Source: Pseudomonadota bacterium
GTDB lineage: Bacteria > Pseudomonadota > Gammaproteobacteria > Steroidobacterales > Steroidobacteraceae
Direction: 5' to 3'
NCBI GenBank assembly: GCA_003242685.1
Contig: QGVD01000063.1
Location: 1-24,098 of the forward strand
Length of the DNA stretch: 24,098 bases
Shown: piece after piece, positions 1-7,991 of the stretch
How positions within the stretch are numbered: position 1 is the stretch's first letter
Layout: every line of letters begins with the position of its first letter
Notes under the pieces: generated by a model
Seen by the model: the letters and a program-made list of their open reading frames with translations, nothing else
Told to the model about the DNA's origin: nothing
Databases searched by the model: none
Position numbers and translations under genes: made by a program

Positions 1-2
1 CC

Positions 3-188
3 CGCAGCGCGCTCGAGGCGCTCGTCACTGCCGCAGGGCTCGAAGAGCCCGTCTTCGGCGAGCGTTTCGAGAGCTTCCGCGGCACCGCTCTCGAGCACAA
101 GTTCCGCGGCGCGTTCGAAGTGTGCGGCATGAGCTTCCGCGCACGAAAACCCCTCGGCGCGCGGGGCCGGCCCGCCGTCGACAGATGA
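3..188 (+). CDS. C-terminal end of a probable SAM-dependent methyltransferase (5' truncated)
   Basis: Only the last 61 codons are in the window; the frame is open from base 3 and stops at TGA 186-188. The peptide runs from an alpha-helical stretch (SALEALVTAAGLEEP) to FESFRG and ends with a GAFEVCGMSFRARKP strand. That ending resembles the last strand of class I SAM-dependent methyltransferases, where a hydrophobic strand finishing in a basic ARKP-like sequence is common, but the SAM-binding motifs lie outside the window. The DUF4242 gene starts 31 bases downstream on the same strand with its own Shine-Dalgarno site, so the two are probably co-transcribed. The substrate cannot be guessed. The family call is by resemblance only. 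Confidence 0.5.
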   Translation, partial: RSALEALVTAAGLEEPVFGERFESFRGTALEHKFRGAFEVCGMSFRARKPLGARGRPAVDR

Positions 189-219
189 CTCATCCACCCA
201 CCTCACGAGGAGACACACC

Positions 220-498
220 ATGCTTCGCAAGTTCGTCATCGAGCGCGAGATCCCCGGCATCGGCAGCAAGCGGCCGGAGGAGTACTGCGCCATCGCCCAG
301 CAGTCGAAGAACGTGCTCGACGGTCTCGGCACCGGCATTCAGTGGCTGGAGTCGTACGTCGCGCAGGACAAGACGTACTGCGTGTACCTCGCGGCCGACG
401 CATCGCTCATCCGCGAGCACGCCGCCCGCTCGGGCTTTCCGGCCGACCGCATCGTGGAGATCCGCACCACGATCGACCCGACGCTCGCGCCGGCCTGA
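220..498 (+). CDS. DUF4242 domain protein (SCO4226-like, possible nickel-binding)
   Basis: A 92-residue single-domain protein. It shows the DUF4242 hallmarks: a VIEREIPG first strand (residues 6-13), the IQWLESYV segment (about 40-47), TYCVYLA (about 52-58), and IREHAARSGFPADRI with a conserved histidine (about 64-78). The family has a ferredoxin-like fold; one member, Streptomyces SCO4226, has been reported to bind nickel, but the general role is not settled. The start is supported by ACGAGGAG eight bases before the ATG. It lies between a probable methyltransferase and a di-iron protein. Nearly the same leader (ATCCACC then ACGAGGAGA) precedes the next gene. Confidence 0.85.
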   Translation: MLRKFVIEREIPGIGSKRPEEYCAIAQQSKNVLDGLGTGIQWLESYVAQDKTYCVYLAADASLIREHAARSGFPADRIVEIRTTIDPTLAPA

Positions 499-561
499 CC
501 CGGCACGGAGCGCGGCGGTTCCGATTCCCGGCTTTCACGATCCACCACGAGGAGAAGAATC

Positions 562-1527
562 ATGCAAGCTGCACTGTCCAACCGGGCGGCTCCCGATGCG
601 GCGACCGACTCCGGACACACCCGCTACGCGCGCTGCATCAAGGCATCGAAGCGCGTGCGATGGGACATCGATGCGGACGTCATCCGCGGCCGCGACTTCG
701 ACTACGGGAAGACGTTCCTGCCCGCCGGCCTGTCGAAGGCAGACGAGCTCGCGATGCTGAGCCCCGCCGAGCGGCGCCTGCTCAGTCAGGTCCAGGGGCG
801 CACCTACGCCTACATGTTCGGACTGGTCGAGCGCTTCATCGGCGCCAAGGTGCTGCAGCTTTCCGGTCAGCACTGGCTCGGCGACCAGGTCGCCCTCGAG
901 GCACTGGTGCGCTTCTCCGACGAGGAGCTCAAGCACCAGGAGCTGTTCCGCAGGCTCGAGGCGCTCATGGACGCACGAATGCCCCCGGGCTACACGAAGG
1001 TGGCCGAGCCGAATGCGGTGGCGCGCGCGGTGCTCGACAAGCGCACCTGGGCGGTCCTCGCCCTCATCTGCCACATCGAGCTCTTCGTCCAGCAGCACTA
1101 CGAGCAGAGCATCGGCCCGTCGGAGGATCTCTGCCCGCTCTGGAAGGACGTGTTCATGTATCACTGGCGCGAGGAGTGCCAGCACGCGATCCTCGACGAG
1201 CTCGAGTGGACCGCCGAGAACGCGCGCATCACCGACGCCGAGCGCGATGCGGCGGTGGACGATCTCATCGCGCTCGTCGGCGCAGTGGACGGAATCCTGC
1301 AGGCACAGGCCGTGGCCGACACGGAGTACTTCCTCGCCATGACGGGGCGCGGCAACGATGAGCCGGTCCGGGCGGCGGTCGGCGCCACGGTGCTGCGCGC
1401 CTATCGCTGGCAGTACATCGTCTCGGGCGTGCAGCATCCGCACTTCGGGCGGCTGCTGTCCTCCATGACCACCGCCGCGCAGATGCAGCGCATCGCCGAT
1501 GCGCTGAGCCCGATCCTGAGCGGCTGA
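562..1527 (+). CDS. Ferritin-like di-iron protein, possible oxygenase
   Basis: A 321-residue soluble, helix-rich protein. It has the carboxylate and histidine pattern of a ferritin-like di-iron four-helix bundle: E90 (GLVERF), E122-x-x-H125 in DEELKHQ, E173 (HIELF) and E205-x-x-H208 in REECQHA. This double ExxH arrangement is that of AurF-like oxygenases and related proteins; no transmembrane segment is seen. The start follows GAGGAGAAG at good spacing. The gene is 63 bases after the DUF4242 gene on the same strand and is probably the last gene of that operon. Oxygenase chemistry is inferred from the metal site; the substrate is unknown. The 60-residue N-terminal extension and about 100-residue C-terminal part are unassigned. 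Confidence 0.75.
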   Translation: MQAALSNRAAPDAATDSGHTRYARCIKASKRVRWDIDADVIRGRDFDYGKTFLPAGLSKADELAMLSPAERRLLSQVQGRTYAYMFGLVERFIGAKVLQLSGQHWLGDQVALEALVRFSDEELKHQELFRRLEALMDARMPPGYTKVAEPNAVARAVLDKRTWAVLALICHIELFVQQHYEQSIGPSEDLCPLWKDVFMYHWREECQHAILDELEWTAENARITDAERDAAVDDLIALVGAVDGILQAQAVADTEYFLAMTGRGNDEPVRAAVGATVLRAYRWQYIVSGVQHPHFGRLLSSMTTAAQMQRIADALSPILSG

Positions 1528-1539
1528 GCGACGCTCAGC
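1523..1539. terminator. Short hairpin across the stop codon, between convergent genes
   Basis: GCTGAGC (1523-1529), loop GAC, GCTCAGC (1533-1539): a perfect 7-bp stem that contains the TGA stop of the di-iron gene (1525-1527). It lies in the 45-base gap before the end of the opposing HIRAN gene, so it could end transcription from either side. There is no T tract on either strand, so intrinsic termination is not certain. Confidence 0.4.
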
Positions 1540-1572
1540 GGACGAGCATCGCCTTCGCCGCTTCCGCTGGTC

Positions 1573-2400
1573 TCACGGCTTCAGCACGAAGGCCACGGCA
1601 GCGGCGATGGCGAGCCCCACCACCAGGCGCAGCAGCCACACCGCACCGGCGAGGCGACTGCGCGTCATCTTCCGGGTGCTCGCCGTGGCCGCGCCGAGCT
1701 CGGCATCGGCGGCGTAGAGATACGCCTGCACGAGCAGCACCGGTGCGACCTCACCGGCGAGCACGTGCGTGAGATGGGCGCGGTAACGTGCGCCGCGGTC
1801 GAGGAGAGGCGCGAGCCGCTTCGCGTGCTGCGCAGGAACGAAGCCGATGGGCTTGCCGCTCGCGGTGCAGACCCGGATCGCGTGAGGGTTCGCGTCGTCC
1901 GGCTCGCGAACGAGCAGCACCGGCTGACCCGCGCGCGCATGGCGGCGGATGGTCGAAGCGTGGCGGTCCGAGAGACAGCCTGCGACGGTGAAGCGCGCCG
2001 AGGCGAGCACTTCGTTGCGCAGGCGATCGCCCGTGTCTTCGACTTCGCCGGGCTGCCAGTCCGGATCGACGACCCGCAGCTTCGCCCGCCGACGCGTGAG
2101 CTCCGCGGGCAGGCACGGCTCGAGCGTCTGCTGCAGGGTCCGGAGCTGTCCGGGCATCACCTGCCCGGTATGGAGAATCTGGTCGAGGATCTGCCCGATG
2201 TACGGCAGTTCGGCGAGCTGGTCGCGCATCCGTCCCTCGCGCAGCGTCCGCAGAGACTGCAGCTCACGGGCGGAGAGCCGGCCGTCTTCCATGGCCGTCT
2301 GGCACAGAGAGAGCAGCTCCGCGCCGACGTAAGGCTGCGATTCGTTCCCTGTATCGAAGCTCTGACGAAAATCGGCCCGCGCAGCTGCACGCCACGGCAT
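1573..2400 (-). CDS. HIRAN-domain protein with helical N-terminal domain and C-terminal membrane anchor
   Basis: A 275-residue protein in three parts. Residues about 26-98 hold two similar helical units (ELLSLCQTAMEDGRLSARE and IGQILDQILHTGQVMPGQL) that resemble the TerB-like helical repeats sometimes found with BRCT or HIRAN domains. Residues about 134-228 match HIRAN: FTVAGCL, LVREPDDANPHAIRV, GKPIGFVPA, AKRLAPLLDRG. Residues about 253-273 form one hydrophobic helix. The frame is open upstream to 2517, but that part looks non-coding and MPWRAA at 2400 has a GGGGGA stretch eight bases before it, so I chose 2400. HIRAN domains are known to bind DNA ends or single strands in SWI/SNF-type proteins; a membrane-bound one suggests another ligand. 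Function unknown. Confidence 0.75.
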   Translation of the reverse strand: MPWRAAARADFRQSFDTGNESQPYVGAELLSLCQTAMEDGRLSARELQSLRTLREGRMRDQLAELPYIGQILDQILHTGQVMPGQLRTLQQTLEPCLPAELTRRRAKLRVVDPDWQPGEVEDTGDRLRNEVLASARFTVAGCLSDRHASTIRRHARAGQPVLLVREPDDANPHAIRVCTASGKPIGFVPAQHAKRLAPLLDRGARYRAHLTHVLAGEVAPVLLVQAYLYAADAELGAATASTRKMTRSRLAGAVWLLRLVVGLAIAAAVAFVLKP

Positions 2401-2522
2401 CGCGAGTATCCCCCCGGTGCTTCCTTCCCGTCTGCATTGTCGGCATGCCGCGCGCGCGACGCAATCGCTTCGCGCGTCGTCGGCAACCGACGCCGGGCCG
2501 GAAGGAATGCGAGGCAAGAAGA

Positions 2523-2551
2523 AGCGCGGCGCGCAGCATGCGCGCCGCGCT
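2523..2551 (-). terminator. Terminator downstream of the OmpA-type lipoprotein gene
   Basis: Perfect 12-bp inverted repeat, AGCGCGGCGCGC (2523-2534) and GCGCGCCGCGCT (2540-2551), with a 5-base loop. On the minus strand the stem is followed at once by TTCTTCTT, as in an intrinsic terminator. It lies about 55 bases after the lipoprotein stop codon. Confidence 0.7.
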
Positions 2552-2565
2552 CGTGCAACCGGGGT

Positions 2566-2591
2566 GTCCGTGCCGTTTCCGTGGCACGGAC
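2566..2591 (-). terminator. Upstream companion hairpin in the same 3' region
   Basis: Perfect 9-bp stem, GTCCGTGCC (2566-2574) and GGCACGGAC (2583-2591), with an 8-base loop, only 13 bases after the lipoprotein stop. No T tract follows on the minus strand. It may protect the 3' end or act with the stronger hairpin at 2523-2551. Confidence 0.45.
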
Positions 2592-2604
2592 GGGGCCTGC
2601 GCCC

Positions 2605-3294
2605 TCAGCTCTGGGTGAGCGGCGTCAGTGTGAGCTCGACGCGACGGTTGAGCGCCCGGCCCTCCGGCGTGTCGTTGCTCGCGATCGGCCGCGACTCGCC
2701 GTAGCCGACCGTCGCGATGCGCGTATCGAGCACGCCCTTGCTGCGCAGGTACTGGGCGACCGTGTTGGCCCGGCGCTCGGAAAGCTGCTGGTTGTACTGC
2801 TCCGAGCCCGTGCTGTCGGTGTGGCCCGCGATGTCGATGAGCGTCTTGTCGTACTCCTTGAGCACCAGGGCGACCGAATCCAGCACCGGGAAGAATTCGG
2901 GCGCCAGATCCGCGCTGTCCGTGCGGAAGGTGATGTTGCCGGGCATGTTGAGCACGAGCGTATCGCCCACGCGCGACACCGACACGCCGGTGCCCTCGAG
3001 CTGCGCGCGGAGCTTCGCTTCCTGCTTGTCCATGTACTGGCCGACGGCTCCGCCCGCGAGCGCACCGACACCCGCGCCGATGAGGGCATGCTTGCGCCGC
3101 TCCTTGGAATTGTCGCCCGTGAGCGCCCCGATCGCCGCGCCGGCGAGCGCACCGATGCCGGTGCCCTTCGCCGTGTTGCTGACCTTGCGTTCGCCCGTGT
3201 ACGGATCGGTGGTGTAGCAGCCCGCCACGAGCGAAGCGGCAATGGCGACGAGCAGGAACTTGTGACAGAGATGCGATTTCGACTTCATTTTCAT
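2605..3294 (-). CDS. OmpA-family outer-membrane lipoprotein (YiaD-like)
   Basis: A 229-residue lipoprotein. The N-terminus is basic and then hydrophobic and ends in the lipobox LVAG-C26, so the mature protein should be lipidated at Cys26. CYTTDPYTGERKVSNTAKG then leads into a glycine-zipper region (about residues 45-88, two GxGxGALxG-type hairpins). The C-terminal OmpA domain (about 110-225) has the peptidoglycan-binding signature GHTDSTGSEQYNQQLSERRA with D160 and R175. This order is that of YiaD. It probably links the envelope to the cell wall. I place the start at MKMKSKS, which has GGGAGGG just upstream, rather than at an in-frame start ten codons earlier. It lies 84 bases downstream of the kinase gene on the same strand, with hairpins after it. 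Confidence 0.9.
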   Translation of the reverse strand: MKMKSKSHLCHKFLLVAIAASLVAGCYTTDPYTGERKVSNTAKGTGIGALAGAAIGALTGDNSKERRKHALIGAGVGALAGGAVGQYMDKQEAKLRAQLEGTGVSVSRVGDTLVLNMPGNITFRTDSADLAPEFFPVLDSVALVLKEYDKTLIDIAGHTDSTGSEQYNQQLSERRANTVAQYLRSKGVLDTRIATVGYGESRPIASNDTPEGRALNRRVELTLTPLTQS

Positions 3295-3322
3295 CGGGAC
3301 CCTCCCGCCAAGCCTGGTGCGC

Positions 3323-3350
3323 AACTTACCCGCGGAGGGCTTAACGTAAA
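3323..3350 (-). promoter_or_regulatory. Possible sigma-70-type promoter of the OmpA-lipoprotein gene
   Basis: On the minus strand TTTACG (3345-3350) and TAAGTT (3323-3328) are separated by 16 bases, about 30 bases before the lipoprotein start. This is one of the few AT-richer spots between the kinase stop and the lipoprotein. Matches to consensus are partial. Confidence 0.3.
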
Positions 3351-3378
3351 GTGAACGCTGTGCGCGGTGTGAGGTGGA

Positions 3379-6036
3379 TCACATCGCCCGATCGAGGCTG
3401 TCGCGGCGTGGCGACTGTCGATCGGCGTCGGGTTCGAGCGATCGCTGCAGATCCTCGAGTGCGACGGGCTTCACGAGATGCTGATCGATGCCCGCCGCGC
3501 GCGTCCGCGCCCGGTCGGCGGACTGGCCCCATCCGGTGAGCGCGATGATCCGCACGCGTTTGCCTTCCGGCAGCGCACGGATGCGCCGGCTCGCCTCGAG
3601 CCCGTCCATCTCCGGCATGCCGATGTCCATGAACACCACGTCGAAGCGGCCGGCTTCGAAACGGGCCACGGCTTCGAATCCGCCGTAGGCCTTCTGCACC
3701 TGGTGCCCCATGAGCGAAAGCAGCGCGGCGAGCGAGTCCGCGGAGTCCGCCTGATCGTCGACGACGAGGATGCGCAGCGGCCGCTCGGCCTTGCGGAGCT
3801 CGATACCCGTCGACGTGTCGCCATCCGGCTCTTCGGCCGACTCGAGCACCGGCAGCCGCACGGTGAACGTCGAGCCCTTGCCGATCCCGGGGCTGCTCGC
3901 CGACAGCGTTCCTCCGTGCAGCGCCACCAGTCCGCGCGAGAGCGCAAGACCGATGCCGAGACCGCTCATGCGGTCGCGATGCGCATCCGCCTGCGAGAAC
4001 ATCTCGAAGATCTTCGGCAGGGCTTCGGGCGCGATGCCGATTCCGGTGTCGCGGACGTGAACGGTTACGAAACCGTTCTCCTGCGCGGCCGTGATCTCGA
4101 TCCGGCCGCCCGGCTCGGTGTACTTGGCGCTGTTCGAGAGGAGATTCGCGAAGATCTGCGCGAGGCGCGTGCGGTCGCCGCGCACCGTCACCGGACGCGC
4201 GGGAAGTGATACCTCCAGCGTGTGACCGAACTGGTCGATCAGCGGCCGGGTCGTCTCGATCGCGTCGTCGATCGCAGCGGAGAGCGCGACGGGCACGCGC
4301 TCGAGACTGAGCTTGCCGCGCGAGATGCGGCTGATGTCGAGCAGATCGTCGATCAGCCGCACCATGCGTGCGAGCTGCCGCTCCATGATCTCCATCGGCC
4401 GGGCGAGCGCGGAGTCGCCGCCCGTCGACAGACGCAGCAGGTGCAGCCCGTTGCGCAGCGGGGCGAGCGGCCCGCGCAGCTCGTGGGCGAGCACCGCGAG
4501 GAACTCGTCCTTGCGCCGGTCGCTCTCGCGCAGCGATTCCTCGCGCTCTAGCGCCTGCCGGTAGAGCCGCATGTTGTACACGGCGATCGCCGCACGCTGC
4601 GCGAGCTCCTGTGCGAGCTCGAGATCCTGCTCCGTATGGCTGCGGTCCGAGATGTCGAAACAGAAAGTGAGCGCACCGAGACAGCGGTCTCCGACCACGA
4701 GCGGCACGATGAGCGCCGAGTGCACTCCCATCGCGCGGATGAACTCGAGATGCTCGGGGCTCGCCGCGGAGCGGCGGGCGGACCCGTCCGTCACGCGCGG
4801 AACGAGCACCGGCTTGCCGTCCCAGATGACGCGCCACGCAGGGTGGTGGCGCGTCTCGACCGGCGGCACCCTGTCGAGCGCGCCCTGGAAGAACGCACGC
4901 CGCTCGGGCGCGCAGTGCGCAGCGCCCGCACGATGCACGCGGCCGTCCTCGCCGAGGATGTCGAAGATGCAGAAGTCGCCGAGGATTGGCACGGCGAGCT
5001 CGGCGAGCGCCTGGAGCGTGCCTGCCGGGTCGAGCGAGCCGGTGAGCACCTTCGTCGCCTCGTACAGAAAGCGCTGACGTCGCTCCGCCTCGCGCAGCCG
5101 CGACTGGATGCGCATTTCGTCGGTCACTTCGCGCACGACGACGTTGACACCGATCACCCGGCCCGCGGCGTCCCGCAGCGGTGCCCAGTTCTGGATCCAG
5201 TGCCGCACGACGTCGGGCTCGGTCGGCGTTCCGGCAGCGATGTGCACGTCGAACGCCGGCTGTCCCGTCTCGATGACCCGCCTGAGGAGCGGCTCCATTT
5301 CGTCCGCGAGGTTCGGCAGGATCTCGCGCACGGAGCGTCCGATGTGCTCCTCGACGGAGAGTCCATTGAGCGTGGCGAGCCGGCGATTGATGCGCACGAA
5401 GCGCAGCTCGGTATCGAGCTGGCACAGGCCGACGGGCGCCGTTTCGTAGATCGACTCGATCTCCTGGAGCTGCCGCGCGATGAGCGCGGAGCTCTCCGCG
5501 AGACGGGTCTCGCCGACGCTGCGGTCGATGACCTCCGCCACGAGATCGCAGGTCGCGCGGATGAGGGCAAGAGAGCTCTCGTCGAAGCGGGCGCGCGTGC
5601 GGCTGCCGAAGGACAGCGTGCCGATGAGACGGCCGCGCGCCATGAGCGGATGGCAGGTGTAGACCGAGAGGCCCATCTCGCGCAGGACGCGCAGCGGCGC
5701 GTCGGTGCCGCGCTGGATGTCCTCCACCGTAATCGGCTCGCATGCGGCTGCCACGGCGCCGCACACGGACTCTCCGAGCCGCAGCCGCTGCAGCCGTTCA
5801 CGGTGGGACGGCGGCAGACCGCGATGTGCCACGAGCTCGAGGAAAGAGCCGCTGCCGTCGAGTCGGTGATGCACGTACAGCTCGAGCCCGAGGATCCCGG
5901 CGAGCTGCTCGTACATCTGCTCCAGGAAGGGCGCAGGCTCGCGCGCGGTGACTGCCGCGCTGACGCTCCGCAGGAGCAGCTCCATCTGCTCCCGGAGTCC
6001 AACCTCCCTGCTCTCGACCCCCGTCCGTCTCCTCAC
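3379..6036 (-). CDS. Cytoplasmic hybrid histidine kinase: GAF-PAS-GAF-HisKA-HATPase-REC
   Basis: An 885-residue protein with no transmembrane segment. Order by eye: GAF (about 30-175), PAS (about 190-310, with ETAPVGLCQLD), second GAF (about 325-485), HisKA with H518 in LAHELRGPLAP, HATPase_c with N635 (NLLSNSAKYT), DTGIGIAP (663-670) and GLGIGLAL (692-699), then a C-terminal receiver with D760/D761, phospho-acceptor D804 (VFMDIGMPEMDG), T834 and K856. It should phosphorylate itself and its own receiver; no HPt or output domain is present, so the partner is elsewhere. Its GTG start overlaps the opgH stop as GTGA, suggesting translational coupling. A later start, MELLLRS at 5985 with GGGAG just before it, is also possible. 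The signal is unknown. Confidence 0.9.
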   Translation of the reverse strand: MRRRTGVESREVGLREQMELLLRSVSAAVTAREPAPFLEQMYEQLAGILGLELYVHHRLDGSGSFLELVAHRGLPPSHRERLQRLRLGESVCGAVAAACEPITVEDIQRGTDAPLRVLREMGLSVYTCHPLMARGRLIGTLSFGSRTRARFDESSLALIRATCDLVAEVIDRSVGETRLAESSALIARQLQEIESIYETAPVGLCQLDTELRFVRINRRLATLNGLSVEEHIGRSVREILPNLADEMEPLLRRVIETGQPAFDVHIAAGTPTEPDVVRHWIQNWAPLRDAAGRVIGVNVVVREVTDEMRIQSRLREAERRQRFLYEATKVLTGSLDPAGTLQALAELAVPILGDFCIFDILGEDGRVHRAGAAHCAPERRAFFQGALDRVPPVETRHHPAWRVIWDGKPVLVPRVTDGSARRSAASPEHLEFIRAMGVHSALIVPLVVGDRCLGALTFCFDISDRSHTEQDLELAQELAQRAAIAVYNMRLYRQALEREESLRESDRRKDEFLAVLAHELRGPLAPLRNGLHLLRLSTGGDSALARPMEIMERQLARMVRLIDDLLDISRISRGKLSLERVPVALSAAIDDAIETTRPLIDQFGHTLEVSLPARPVTVRGDRTRLAQIFANLLSNSAKYTEPGGRIEITAAQENGFVTVHVRDTGIGIAPEALPKIFEMFSQADAHRDRMSGLGIGLALSRGLVALHGGTLSASSPGIGKGSTFTVRLPVLESAEEPDGDTSTGIELRKAERPLRILVVDDQADSADSLAALLSLMGHQVQKAYGGFEAVARFEAGRFDVVFMDIGMPEMDGLEASRRIRALPEGKRVRIIALTGWGQSADRARTRAAGIDQHLVKPVALEDLQRSLEPDADRQSPRRDSLDRAM

Positions 6037-7991
6037 TGCACGCTCACGGTCCCCGTTGCCACCCGAGGCCGCCGCGTGAGCAGAGAGCGCAGGTCCCAGT
6101 AGGCAGGCTGCGCCGGCTCCATGCGCAGTGGCGCTGCGGCGGGCACGGACACATGGTCCGGAACGTCACCCGCTTCTGCAACCGCCGCGTCGATTGCCGG
6201 TGTCTCGAGCTGAGCCAGCTCGGCCGGCGGCGTGCTTTCCTCCGGCGTCAGCAGGAGGCCCGCGGCACGCGCACGGCGGCCGAGGTCCGCCCGGCTCGAG
6301 AGGCTCGTGAGCCACGCCGATGCGAGGAGCCCAGCGAGCACGGGAGCCATCCACCAGAGGAAGCGCGGCGCGAGCATCGCGAGCACGGCGCCCCAGGCCA
6401 CGCCGAGCGCGACGTGACCTCCGTGCCGCGCGAACGACTCGCGAAGCGTCACGCCGCGATCGCCGCGCGCCTGAGCGTTCCAGACCACGGGTCTGCCCGT
6501 GAGCGTCTGCCACACGAAGGTCGAATGGAACACCATCATCGCCGGCGCGAGCAGCATGCTGAAGAGCTGCTCGCAGAGCGCGCTCGTGAGCAGCCGCCCC
6601 GCTCCGCCGAACGCGCGGCGCATGCGGCCGTCGACGAGCGCGAGCGTCACGCCCAGCGCCTTCGGCAGCAGCAGCAGCACGATCGTGATCGCGAGCAGCG
6701 AGAAGATCTCCTCGACTCGCGACTCGGGCCAGTTGGGGAAGAGCATGAAGGTTCCGGGCTCGAAGTAGCTGTAGCCCCGAACCGCTTCCCAGCACGCGAT
6801 GATCGACGAGAGCAGCAGAATGACGAGCCACAGCGGTGAGCTGACGTAGGCCATGATGCCGGTCAGCATGTGCACTCGGCTCAGCCAGTGCAGCCCGCAC
6901 ATCGGCAGGACGCGCGCGTGCTGGAGATTTCCCTGACACCAGCGGCGGTCGCGCGCGGCGAAGTCGATGACGTTTGAGGGAACCTCTTCCCAGCTCCCCT
7001 CGAGGTCGGGCACGAGCCACACTTCGTAGCCCGCGCGGCGCATGAACGCCGCTTCCACGAAATCGTGGCTCAGGATCTCACCGCCGAGCGGCGGCTTTCC
7101 GGGCAGATGAGGCAGCGCGCAGTCGCTGGCGAACGGCCGGATCCGGATGATCGCGTTGTGGCCCCAGTAGTTGCCTTCGCCGAGCTGCCAGAACGCGAGC
7201 CCGCTCGCGAGCATAGGACTGTTGAGGCGCGACGCGAACTGCACCATGCGCGCGAACAGCGTCTCGCGTCCCGCGGGCAGCGGCACGGTCTGGATGATGC
7301 CTGCCCTCGGATGCGCGTCCATCAGACACGCGAGTGCGACCAACGCCTCGCCCGTCATGATGCTGTCGGCGTCGAGCACCACCATGTAGTCGTACGCCGC
7401 GCCCCAGTTGCGAACGAAGTCCGCGATGTTGCCCGCCTTGCGGCCGACGTTCTGCACACGGCGCCGGTAGAAGATCCGGCCCTGCGCGCCGTGCCGCGCG
7501 ACGAGCGCGCGCCACATCGCTTCTTCCGCGCGAGCGATCCGCTCGTCACGCGTGTCGGAGAGGATGAAGAAGTCGAATCGCTCCGCACCGCGCTGCGTGG
7601 AGAGCGAGCGCCAGATGGCGTCGACACCCGCTGCGACGCGCGCGGTGTCCTCGTTGTAGATGGGCATGACGAGCGCCGTGCGTCCGCGCGGCACACGCCC
7701 CTTCACCTCCGCGGCGCTCATGATCGCGGGGTCGCGTATCCGCGCGAGCCGGATGACGAAGCCGGCGACCGCCGTCCAGAACGCACCCGCGATCCAGGAG
7801 AAGAGCCCGAGGAACAGCACGAGCCCGCACGCTTCGGGGAGCGTGAGGCCGTTCGCGCGCAGGATCTCGAACATGAGCACCGCGCCGAACAGCCCCGTGA
7901 GCAGCGTCAGGCCGAAGAAAAGCGCACGGCGCAGGGCCGCGGTACGCCGCACGGCGGCGTAGCGGCTCAGGGATTCCACAGGTACGTCCAT
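6033..7991 (-). CDS. opgH: Osmoregulated periplasmic glucan glucosyltransferase H
   Basis: A 652-residue inner-membrane glycosyltransferase that builds the beta-glucan backbone of osmoregulated periplasmic glucans from UDP-glucose. Two N-terminal membrane helices (about 22-42 and 52-80) precede the GT2 domain, with DAD (D207, D209), SHDFVEAAF (D310) and the RRW motif in RDRRWCQGN (347-355). At least four more membrane helices follow (about 375-400, 428-450, 475-495, 525-565). The frame is open much further upstream but that part is antisense-like; ATG 7991 lies 25 bases inside the end of opgG, the usual tight arrangement. It is shorter than E. coli OpgH (847 residues) because the long cytoplasmic N-terminus is absent. 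The kinase gene follows with a GTGA overlap. Confidence 0.93.
   Translation of the reverse strand: MDVPVESLSRYAAVRRTAALRRALFFGLTLLTGLFGAVLMFEILRANGLTLPEACGLVLFLGLFSWIAGAFWTAVAGFVIRLARIRDPAIMSAAEVKGRVPRGRTALVMPIYNEDTARVAAGVDAIWRSLSTQRGAERFDFFILSDTRDERIARAEEAMWRALVARHGAQGRIFYRRRVQNVGRKAGNIADFVRNWGAAYDYMVVLDADSIMTGEALVALACLMDAHPRAGIIQTVPLPAGRETLFARMVQFASRLNSPMLASGLAFWQLGEGNYWGHNAIIRIRPFASDCALPHLPGKPPLGGEILSHDFVEAAFMRRAGYEVWLVPDLEGSWEEVPSNVIDFAARDRRWCQGNLQHARVLPMCGLHWLSRVHMLTGIMAYVSSPLWLVILLLSSIIACWEAVRGYSYFEPGTFMLFPNWPESRVEEIFSLLAITIVLLLLPKALGVTLALVDGRMRRAFGGAGRLLTSALCEQLFSMLLAPAMMVFHSTFVWQTLTGRPVVWNAQARGDRGVTLRESFARHGGHVALGVAWGAVLAMLAPRFLWWMAPVLAGLLASAWLTSLSSRADLGRRARAAGLLLTPEESTPPAELAQLETPAIDAAVAEAGDVPDHVSVPAAAPLRMEPAQPAYWDLRSLLTRRPRVATGTVSVQ

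Noticed and set aside
3341..5764. A long minus-strand open frame (807 codons) inside the histidine kinase
   Set aside because: Arg/Ala-rich shadow of the kinase in another frame, no motifs, while the kinase frame has a full set of domains.
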